DNA of 64,000 bases from Vibrio sp. qd031 (GTDB lineage Bacteria > Pseudomonadota > Gammaproteobacteria > Enterobacterales > Vibrionaceae): NCBI RefSeq assembly GCF_002100145.1, contig NZ_JXQD01000009.1, forward strand, positions 1-64,000. Direction: 5' to 3'. Below the pieces are notes generated by a model. That model made no database searches. It saw only the letters and a program-made list of their open reading frames with translations, and was not told where the DNA came from. A program made the translations under genes and the position numbers. Position 1 is the first letter of the stretch. Every line of letters begins with the position of its first letter. This document shows, piece after piece, positions 57,639 through 64,000 of this stretch.

Positions 57639-59060
57639 TTAAAGGTTTTTAATAAATCGGCTTTCTTTATTCAACGTAAACCCTTGTTCATCAGTCACGA
57701 CAAACTCAATGGTCGTGACTGAGTCATCTAATGCGTTTTCATCCACGCCTAAGCTGAAGGGATGATTTATGACCTCTCCAGGTGCCACGCGCACCGTTTG
57801 CGGTCCATACCAAGTTACTGGTGATATGCCTTCGACATCCAACTGATACGCTTGAATGGTCGGAGACTTGTTAATAATCTTTAAATTGTAGGTGTTGGTT
57901 ACCAGCCCATCGTTGTTGACCTGATAAAGCTGAGAGCGATCACGAATAACACTTAATCCAAACGGCTCAACACTAGCAACTTGATTGACCAAGAAAACAA
58001 TCATTAACAGCAGTACCACGCCATAGCCAATAAGCTTGGGACGCATCACTTTGGTTGCGTTACCGGCCAACTTATGCTCGGTGGTGTAGCTAATAAGTCC
58101 TTTGTCGTAACCCATTCTATCCATGGTAACGTCACAGGCGTCAATACACGCTCCGCAGTTTATACACTCGTACTGCAATCCGTCTCGGATATCGATTCCC
58201 GATGGGCAGACCTGAACACACAAGTCGCAGTCGATGCAATCGCCTAGCCCCTTGGTTTTCGGGTCAACTTTACGCGAGCGTGGCCCACGCTGTTCACCAC
58301 GTTTTTCGTCGTAGCCGACGATAAAGGTGTCTTTATCAAACATAGCAGATTGAAAACGTGCATAAGGACACATATGAATACACACAATAGAGCGCATCCA
58401 ACCGGCATTGGCGTAAGTACAAATCGCAAAGAAAAACACCCAAAAATAGGCATTAAAGCTGGCGTTTAAGGTCACAAAATCAATCACAAGTTGGCGAACC
58501 GGAACGAAGTAGCCGACAAAGGTAAGTCCGGTTGCAGTTGCAATAAATAACCAAGCTAAATGCTTGAGTCCTTTGCGAACGAAGAGCTTTTGCGTAATGG
58601 GTTGAGAGTCTTGTTTTCGGCGTTTGTTTGCTGCACCCTCTAGCTTTTCTTCAAACCAGATGTACATAAAGGTCCACACCGTTTGTGGACACAGGTATCC
58701 GCACCAGACCCGGCCAAGAAAGGTAGTAATAAAGAACAGTCCAAAAGCGGCAATAATAAACAGTGTTGCTAAAATAGGGAGATCTTGAGGGTAAAAGGTG
58801 GTGCCAAAAATATGGAACTGTCGCTGAGCGATATCCAGCAACACCAGCTGCTGACCGCTTAAATTGATCCACGGGATTAAAGCAAAAAGGCCCAAGAAGA
58901 ACCAAGCACCATAGCGTCGAAGCAGCTGGAAAGTTCCTTTACTTTGACGAACATAAATCCGGTTGCTAGGGTTAAATCGATCGCCACCCCCTTTATGGGT
59001 TTTCGGATTAAACGATTTTGCAGTAACGTCTTTAACCTCGATGCGTTGCGAGTCTTTCAT
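57639..59060 (-). CDS. ccoG: Cytochrome c oxidase accessory protein CcoG (RdxA/FixG)
   Basis: 473 aa membrane ferredoxin-like protein. Four to five helices (~45-62, ~88-112, ~165-185, ~200-215, ~335-355), an Fe-S region with two cysteine sets (CIDCDLCVQVCP and CINCGACIDACD) and a C-terminal periplasmic Ig-like domain. It assists copper delivery or reduction during assembly of cbb3-type oxidase. The ccoNOPQ genes are not nearby. AAGGAAG lies six bases before the ATG. Single gene with its own terminator. Confidence 0.93.
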   Translation of the reverse strand: MKDSQRIEVKDVTAKSFNPKTHKGGGDRFNPSNRIYVRQSKGTFQLLRRYGAWFFLGLFALIPWINLSGQQLVLLDIAQRQFHIFGTTFYPQDLPILATLFIIAAFGLFFITTFLGRVWCGYLCPQTVWTFMYIWFEEKLEGAANKRRKQDSQPITQKLFVRKGLKHLAWLFIATATGLTFVGYFVPVRQLVIDFVTLNASFNAYFWVFFFAICTYANAGWMRSIVCIHMCPYARFQSAMFDKDTFIVGYDEKRGEQRGPRSRKVDPKTKGLGDCIDCDLCVQVCPSGIDIRDGLQYECINCGACIDACDVTMDRMGYDKGLISYTTEHKLAGNATKVMRPKLIGYGVVLLLMIVFLVNQVASVEPFGLSVIRDRSQLYQVNNDGLVTNTYNLKIINKSPTIQAYQLDVEGISPVTWYGPQTVRVAPGEVINHPFSLGVDENALDDSVTTIEFVVTDEQGFTLNKESRFIKNL

Positions 59061-59191
59061 TGGGCTTCCTTGCTTTATTGACAGCGACCTCTTCGGGCCT
59101 AAGTTTTCATCTGGCGCTTATTTGTACACCTTGCAGTCAGTATAGCGATTTAGATTTCGTAAACCGTAACCGCGCTCTAGGTTTAGTGTGC

Positions 59192-59455
59192 TTAAATCAC
59201 GCCACGCGCTTTTAGTAGAGCCGTTTTAAAGTCGTCTTCTTGGTCTTTAGCAAGACCCGGGATCATTTCGTCTTTCTCGGTGTTGCGCATTTTTAGGTGA
59301 TAAATCAACACGTCGTCGGTCAAATCTTCGAGCTTTCCGTCGTAGCCAGCCTCTTGGGTTAACTGAACAAGGAAGGCTAACAAATTTGTATCGGGTGTTT
59401 TTTGCCAATGTGAGTCGAGTAGTTCAAGCAGTTCGTCGATGCGATGACAGCTCAT
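59192..59455 (-). CDS. yihD: YihD family protein
   Basis: 87 aa (E. coli YihD 89 aa). Conserved core [15 protein letters not shown] and the C-terminal [14 protein letters not shown] are diagnostic (DUF1040). Function unknown. The ATG at 59455 is chosen because AAGGA stands eight bases upstream and the protein then begins [13 protein letters not shown]. Two upstream starts (59503, 59464) lack a ribosome site. Single gene, separated from its upstream neighbour by a terminator. Confidence 0.9.
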   Translation of the reverse strand: MSCHRIDELLELLDSHWQKTPDTNLLAFLVQLTQEAGYDGKLEDLTDDVLIYHLKMRNTEKDEMIPGLAKDQEDDFKTALLKARGVI

Positions 59456-59524
59456 GATGTGCATCCTTATAGGTGTATGTGAAAGGCATGGCAAGGTTAT
59501 CAAATGGTGAGAAAAAAGCTAAGA

Positions 59525-59552
59525 AAAAAGCGCAGTAGATACTGCGCTTTTT
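59525..59552 (-). terminator. Rho-independent terminator of the small basic-protein gene
   Basis: AAAAAGCGCAGT / ACTGCGCTTTTT twelve-pair stem with a four-base AGAT loop and T runs on both strands. It directly follows the stop at 59555 on the minus strand. Confidence 0.88.
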
Positions 59553-59554
59553 GT

Positions 59555-59719
59555 TTAAGCGGCTTTCACTGCGGCTGTAGACGCTTTGCGAGCGACATTT
59601 TGAGCAACCAAGGTAACGGGTGCTGGTGATGCGCTTGCCGTTGTCGCTTTAGCAAAACTTGCGCGGCGACGAGACGCCCCGCCGTGTGAACGAGAAAACC
59701 TGACAGGAGTGGATCGCAT
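59555..59719 (-). CDS. Small Arg/Ala-rich basic protein, unknown function
   Basis: 54 aa from the ATG at 59719, or 66 aa from an ATG at 59755. I prefer 59719 because TAGGA lies six bases upstream, while the earlier ATG has no ribosome site. The N-terminal half is basic (RFSRSHGGASRRRASFAK), the C-terminal half rich in Ala, Ser, Thr and Val. No membrane segment or known motif. A strong terminator right after the stop shows this strand ends a transcript here, which supports expression of something. I do not recognise it; it could also be the tail of a non-coding transcript. Confidence 0.5.
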   Translation of the reverse strand: MRSTPVRFSRSHGGASRRRASFAKATTASASPAPVTLVAQNVARKASTAAVKAA

Positions 59720-59991
59720 ATTGATTCCTAAGTCGTCAGGCACATCCATGGCCATTTTAGTTATTCGAGTTCAAGCTGCTACTTCATAAAAAAATAGCCT
59801 GGTTAACACCGTTCCTAATCTTGAGTCGAAGTTTTAAGTATGAATGTCATACCATTAATAAGGCTAGCATTGTATGATTAAAATATCGACAGTTTGTTAC
59901 ATTCGATTCAGTTTTAGTTACCCAAATGAACAGGTCGCACATCTCGCATTCTAATAAGAACTCGTAGGACATCATTCGCAGGAGGCACGGT

Positions 59992-60786
59992 ATGTCATTT
60001 CTCAAGAAAACGCTCGCAAGCTTTGGTATAGGATCAGCGAAAGTTGATGCTGTGTTGCATCAAGAAGTCCTTATTCCTGGAGAAACCGTCGCTGTGACCA
60101 TTCATGTCTATGGAGGGGCGACGGAACAAGCCATTGACCATATCAACGTTAAACTCTGTTGTCAGTATGTCGAAGAAGTGGTCAAAAAAGATCGCCATAC
60201 CGACGCAAAACGACGTGAAAAAGTGAAACGTCAATTTGTGTTGGATGACTGGAGGTTGCCATACTCATTTACCATTAACCCCAGTGAAGAGCGTGAATTC
60301 GACGTTAATCTAAATGTGCCTTGGAATACGCCAGTCACTATTGGAGACTCAAAAGTGTGGCTAGAAACGAGCTTAGATATAGACAACGCCATCGACCCAT
60401 CTGATGAAGATCGTTTAACGGTGCGCCCAGACCCTATTATGGACGGTATTTTTTCTGAGCTTGAAGAACAAGGTTTAAGGATTCGTCAGGTAGAGTGTGA
60501 GGCAGCCAAGGGGTTTGAACTGCCGTTTGTACAACAGTTTGAGTTTGTTCCAACTACAGGCCCTTATCATGGGTTAGTACGCGAGGTCGAACTGCTGCTG
60601 TATCGTGATCAAGATGCATTGCAAATATGGGTTGAGATTGACCGTCAGAAGAAAGGGTTAGGCGGAATGATTTCAAGGTTTATTGGTAACGATGAAATCA
60701 CCCACAAGTTGACCATCACCTTACCCGTGGATCCGGTTGACGCTGGGCAACAAGTCTTAGGTCTGATTGATCAGCTTAGAGGTTAG
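59992..60786 (+). CDS. Spo0M-like sporulation-control family protein
   Basis: 264 aa arrestin-like beta-sandwich protein of the Spo0M family. N-terminal SFLKKTLASFGIGSAKVDAV, then PGETVAVTIHVYGGATEQAI, the central PYSFTINPSEEREFDVNLNV, and a C-terminal GMISRFIGNDE. In Bacillus, Spo0M affects sporulation and the cytoskeleton; in non-sporulating vibrios the role is unknown. GGAGG lies eight bases before the ATG. Single gene, whose stop overlaps the stop of the convergent trkH-like gene. Confidence 0.88.
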   Translation: MSFLKKTLASFGIGSAKVDAVLHQEVLIPGETVAVTIHVYGGATEQAIDHINVKLCCQYVEEVVKKDRHTDAKRREKVKRQFVLDDWRLPYSFTINPSEEREFDVNLNVPWNTPVTIGDSKVWLETSLDIDNAIDPSDEDRLTVRPDPIMDGIFSELEEQGLRIRQVECEAAKGFELPFVQQFEFVPTTGPYHGLVREVELLLYRDQDALQIWVEIDRQKKGLGGMISRFIGNDEITHKLTITLPVDPVDAGQQVLGLIDQLRG

Positions 60787-62228
60787 CGTTTCCAAAAGGC
60801 GGGCACAAATAACACCAAAATGGTGAGAATTTCGAGCCGGCCCAATAACATCCCAAAGCTTAGTAGCCACTTTGCCGCATCCGGTAAGGTGGCGAAATTC
60901 CCTGTAGGTCCAATTACGGCCCCCATGCCTGGTCCAACATTCGCAACCGCTGTTATGGCTCCGGATAAGCTGGTTATTGGGTCGAGCCCCATAGATGCAA
61001 GCAGCGCGGCAAGTACAATGATGGTGATGAAAAACAGTAAGCTAAACGCAACCACTGAACGCACGATATCTTCACTGACTTTTTTACGGTTGTAGCGCTG
61101 CACAAACACACCTCTTGGGTGTATCAGTTTCATAAGTTGAATCTTTAGTAACGACCGAGCCACTTGAAAGCGAAACAGCTTTATCCCACCACTGGTAGAG
61201 CCTGAGCACGCCCCCGTCATCAATAGAAATACAAACAGTACGGAGGGTAGCGCGCCCCAAGACGTGAAGTCGTCCAACCCAAACCCTGTGGTTGTCATCA
61301 CCGACACAACGTTAAACATTGATACTCTGATTGCATCACTAGTGGGGTAGTCATCAACTAGGGTAAGCCATAGCCCCACCAAAACACTCGCCAATAAAAA
61401 GAGTCGAGCGAAACCTTTAACCTGTTCATCGGACAGTATTTTTCTCGGGCTTTTTTGCGTCACTAACGAAACAAACAGCAAGAATGGTAAGCCACCCAAA
61501 AACATGAATAGTATGGCAACCCAATGAGCGCGGTAAGAAAAGTGATTCATTGAACCATCGGATGTTGAGTAACCGCCGGTAGACAATGTGGTTAAGGCGT
61601 GATTGATCGCTTCAAACAAGTTCATGCCACTAAGCAGGTAACCTGCAAAGCACAGCACGGTCAGGGTGATGTACACGGTGACAATGTTTTTGGCGACGTT
61701 TTTAATTCGCGGTGAGCTTTTATCTGACCAGTCTGACGATTCGGTTTGAAATAGTCGCATACCACCGATGTTGAGCATCGGAAGTATTGCCACTCCCATA
61801 ACGATAAAACCAATGCCACCTAGCCATTGTAAGGTAGAGCGCCACAGCAAAATGCTGTGCGACATGCTGTCTAGGCCACTAAGCACCGTAGAGCCGGTGG
61901 TAGTGATCCCCGACATGGTCTCAAAATAGGCATCGGTGAAACTGATATGGTTAATGAAAACGAACGGCAGCGCCGCAAACACACTGCTCACCGTCCAGAC
62001 CAGCGCTGTGATTAAAAACATATCACGAACGCCAAGTTTAAAATCGACAGTTTTGCCAATGGCGAGAAAGCCCAATGCGGAAAAGTGAGTAATGGCCACG
62101 GCTAGCGCGAATTCTATAAACCCGCTTCCTGGGTTAAACAGCGCCAACACCGTGGGCGGGTACATAAACAACGCCACTTTGGACAGCACCAGTCCAAGCA
62201 CGAATAGAATGGGGCGTACGTTAACCAT
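60783..62228 (-). CDS. trkH: TrkH family potassium uptake protein (second copy)
   Basis: 481 aa K+ channel protein with four pore loops: SGITTTGSTVL, LTTLSTGGYSTSD, SVMTTTGFGLDD and TAVANVGPGMGA. It is clearly diverged from the TrkH at 998-2455: the N-terminus (MVNVRPILFVLGLVLSKVAL) and loops differ. It follows trkA by 15 bp, so this is the copy encoded with its regulatory subunit. Naming as trkH is by family; trkG or trkH2 would be equally fair. Confidence 0.92.
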   Translation of the reverse strand: MVNVRPILFVLGLVLSKVALFMYPPTVLALFNPGSGFIEFALAVAITHFSALGFLAIGKTVDFKLGVRDMFLITALVWTVSSVFAALPFVFINHISFTDAYFETMSGITTTGSTVLSGLDSMSHSILLWRSTLQWLGGIGFIVMGVAILPMLNIGGMRLFQTESSDWSDKSSPRIKNVAKNIVTVYITLTVLCFAGYLLSGMNLFEAINHALTTLSTGGYSTSDGSMNHFSYRAHWVAILFMFLGGLPFLLFVSLVTQKSPRKILSDEQVKGFARLFLLASVLVGLWLTLVDDYPTSDAIRVSMFNVVSVMTTTGFGLDDFTSWGALPSVLFVFLLMTGACSGSTSGGIKLFRFQVARSLLKIQLMKLIHPRGVFVQRYNRKKVSEDIVRSVVAFSLLFFITIIVLAALLASMGLDPITSLSGAITAVANVGPGMGAVIGPTGNFATLPDAAKWLLSFGMLLGRLEILTILVLFVPAFWKR

Positions 62229-62243
62229 TATCGCTGCGCTTAG

Positions 62244-63620
62244 TTACAAGAAGAAAGGACTAGGTTGGAACAAGGCTTCGACGTCAGGGACAAATTTCTT
62301 GTCGACCAAAAACATCACCACGTGGTCATCTTGTTCAATCACAGTACGATCGTGTGCAATAAGCACCTCATCCCCACGCACAATGGCGCCAATGGTGGTA
62401 CCGGGTGGAAGTTTTATCTCACCTATCGCTTTGCCCACCACTTTCGAGGTGTTTTCATCGCCGTGAGCAATGGCTTCAATGGCTTCCGCTGCGCCACGTC
62501 TAAGTGAACTTACGTTAACAATATCCGCGCGTCTTACGTGGGTTAGCAGCGCAGAAATAGTGGCTTGTTGGGGGGAGATGGCAACATCAATACTACCGCC
62601 TTGAACCAAGTCGACATAGGCGCCGCGTTGGATAAGTACCATCACTTTTTTAGCGCCAAGCTTTTTGGCCAACATCGCAGACATAATGTTGGTTTCGTCT
62701 TCGTTGGTCAGTGCAATGTAGACGTCTACTTGGTCGATGCTCTCTTCGCTGAGTAGCTCTTGATCCGCTGCATCACCACAAAATACGGTGGTGTGCTCTA
62801 ACTCTTCCGATAACGACTCTGCCCGTTTATAGCTGCGTTCAATGAGCTTCACGTTGTAGCTTCTTTCTAGGCGTTTAGCCAAGCTAGCACCAATGTTACC
62901 CCCACCCACTATCATGATGCGTCGGTACGGTTTTTCAAGACGTTGCAACTCACTCATAACAGAGCGAATGTTGTTGCTGGCAGCGACAAAAAAGACTTCG
63001 TCGTCGGCTTCAATAATGGTGGTACCTTGCGGTCGAATAGGTCGACCTTGACGAAATATTGCGGCCACTCGCGTATCGATGTGCGGCATGTGCTCGCGTA
63101 ATGCAGAAATCGCGTTCCCCACAAGCGGTCCACCGTAATAGGCTTTTACGGCAACCAAGCTCACTTTTTGCTCAGCAAAGCTAACCACTTGCAGTGCACC
63201 AGGGTATTGAATGAGCCTCTCAATATAGCTGGTGACGAGGGCTTCAGGCGCGATCAGATGATCAACAGGGACGGCGCCAGAGTGGAATAGCGTGTCTTTT
63301 TCTTGCAGATATTCGGATGAACGGATCCGAGCAATTCGATTTGGGGTGTTAAATACAGTAAACGCAATCTGACAAGCCGCCATATTGGTTTCGTCGGTAT
63401 TAGTTACTGCCACCAGCATGTCAGCATCTTGAGCACCAGCTTCACGCAGCACGCTAGGGTGACTTGCGTAACCATGGATAACACGAAGATCGTACTTATC
63501 TTGTAGCTCGGCTAACCGATCACTGTCGGTGTCCACAACCGTAATGTCGTTGTTTTCCCCTACTAAGTTTTCGGCTAGCGTACCGCCGACTTGACCTGCG
63601 CCCAAGATGATAATTTTCAT
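62244..63620 (-). CDS. trkA: Trk system NAD-binding regulatory protein TrkA
   Basis: 458 aa, the length of E. coli TrkA. Two tandem RCK units, each with a Rossmann nucleotide loop: [16 protein letters not shown] at the N-terminus and [15 protein letters not shown] near residue 236, each followed by a TrkA-C domain. It gates TrkH in response to nucleotides. The ATG at 63620 gives the family start [13 protein letters not shown]; a much longer upstream reading overlaps rsmB and is not credible. It lies 16 bp after rsmB. Confidence 0.96.
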   Translation of the reverse strand: MKIIILGAGQVGGTLAENLVGENNDITVVDTDSDRLAELQDKYDLRVIHGYASHPSVLREAGAQDADMLVAVTNTDETNMAACQIAFTVFNTPNRIARIRSSEYLQEKDTLFHSGAVPVDHLIAPEALVTSYIERLIQYPGALQVVSFAEQKVSLVAVKAYYGGPLVGNAISALREHMPHIDTRVAAIFRQGRPIRPQGTTIIEADDEVFFVAASNNIRSVMSELQRLEKPYRRIMIVGGGNIGASLAKRLERSYNVKLIERSYKRAESLSEELEHTTVFCGDAADQELLSEESIDQVDVYIALTNEDETNIMSAMLAKKLGAKKVMVLIQRGAYVDLVQGGSIDVAISPQQATISALLTHVRRADIVNVSSLRRGAAEAIEAIAHGDENTSKVVGKAIGEIKLPPGTTIGAIVRGDEVLIAHDRTVIEQDDHVVMFLVDKKFVPDVEALFQPSPFFL

Positions 63621-63636
63621 ACTGGTATTTTTCCTG

Positions 63637-64000
63637 TTACGCCTGCTTAGTGAGCACGGCGTAATAAAATCCGTCCATGTTGTCTTGTCCTGGCAATATT
63701 TGCAGCCCAGGCGCTTCAATGTCACTGAGCTCCAATTGAGCATCACTGGTGCGGGACAAGAATGCTTTAACTTGTTCGACATTCTCTTGAGGAGTGATCG
63801 AGCAAGTTGCGTAAACCATTGTGCCACCAACTTTTAATTGCTGCCACATAGCATCCATAATTTCGCGCTGTAAGTCCGCCAGTGCCTCAATATCGTTGGC
63901 GCGGCGCAACCACTTAATGTCTGGATGACGACGGATCACACCCGTTGCAGAGCACGGTGCATCCAACAAAATCTTGTCAAACTGCTCGCCTTGCCACCAA
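63637..64000 (-). CDS. rsmB: 16S rRNA (cytosine(967)-C(5))-methyltransferase RsmB (3' part)
   Basis: Only the C-terminal ~120 residues are in the window; the gene continues beyond the right edge. Visible are the Sun/NOL1 motifs [20 protein letters not shown] (motif IV with a conserved cysteine) and [20 protein letters not shown] (motif VI with the catalytic cysteine), ending [14 protein letters not shown]. It methylates C967 of 16S rRNA. Order rsmB-trkA-trkH on one strand matches other vibrios, where def and fmt precede rsmB. Confidence 0.94.
   Translation of the reverse strand, partial: WWQGEQFDKILLDAPCSATGVIRRHPDIKWLRRANDIEALADLQREIMDAMWQQLKVGGTMVYATCSITPQENVEQVKAFLSRTSDAQLELSDIEAPGLQILPGQDNMDGFYYAVLTKQA

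Noticed and set aside
63621..63830. Longer trkA start (additional 70 residues)
   Set aside because: The extension overlaps rsmB, does not resemble TrkA, and the ATG at 63620 gives the exact family start.

Overview
The window is the replication-origin region of the main chromosome of a gammaproteobacterium, almost certainly a Vibrio (or close Vibrionaceae). The grounds are the gene order rrn-hemG-trkH-yigZ-fadBA, glyQS, gyrB-recF-dnaN-dnaA, rpmH-rnpA-yidD-yidC-mnmE-mioC, oriC, mnmG-rsmG-parAB-atpIBEFHAGDC-glmU, ilvGMEDA, comM, dsbA, and protein sequences that match Vibrio versions closely. I do not assign a species. Nearly everything is core genome. I saw no prophage, insertion sequence, integron, CRISPR array or tRNA.

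Layout. 1-400: leader and two promoters of an rRNA operon that runs leftward out of the window. 401-3116 (minus): hemG, trkH, yigZ. 3393-7921 (plus): fadB-fadA behind a FadR-like operator, then acuI. 8057-10067: a LysR regulator, tusA and a small membrane protein. 10362-14835 (plus): glyQ, glyS, avtA. 14830-17951 (minus): a translationally coupled pair, a periplasmic binding protein and a membrane diguanylate cyclase. 18210-18650 (minus): ibpA behind a sigma-32 promoter and a ROSE-type RNA thermometer. 18969-25083 (minus): dnaA-dnaN-recF-gyrB. 25590-29863 (plus): rpmH-rnpA-yidD-yidC, mnmE, mioC. 29919-30193: oriC. 30282-34514 (plus): mnmG, rsmG, parA, parB. 34686-41616 (plus): the F1Fo ATP synthase operon. 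41758-44881 (plus): glmU and a second diguanylate cyclase. 44952-46556: a divergent pair of an amino-acid-type permease and a periplasmic binding protein. 46618-53193 (minus): ilvL attenuator and ilvGMEDA, with ilvA broken by a 1-nt frameshift in a G10 tract. 53347-55845 (plus): comM, yihG. 55937-59719 (minus): srkA-dsbA, ccoG, yihD and a small basic protein. 59992-64000: a Spo0M-like protein, then rsmB-trkA-trkH2 on the minus strand, with rsmB cut by the window edge.

How the parts fit. Replication initiation (dnaA, dnaN, recF, gyrB), the origin itself, its segregation system (parAB, plus a parS-like site inside the end of recF), tRNA modification (mnmE, mnmG), ribosome biogenesis (rpmH, rsmG, rsmB), RNase P protein, membrane protein insertion (yidC, yidD) and energy generation (atp) sit together near the origin, where gene dosage is highest in fast growth. 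Potassium uptake appears twice: a lone TrkH and a TrkA-TrkH pair. c-di-GMP synthesis also appears twice, with two different sensor modules.

The observations most worth a second look are the binding-protein/diguanylate-cyclase couple (14830-17951), the G10 frameshift in ilvA, the ROSE thermometer of ibpA, the ABC permease with a lipobox and no ATPase beside it, the parS-like site in recF, and two small unassigned proteins. I did not find a clearly new multi-gene system such as a defence island.
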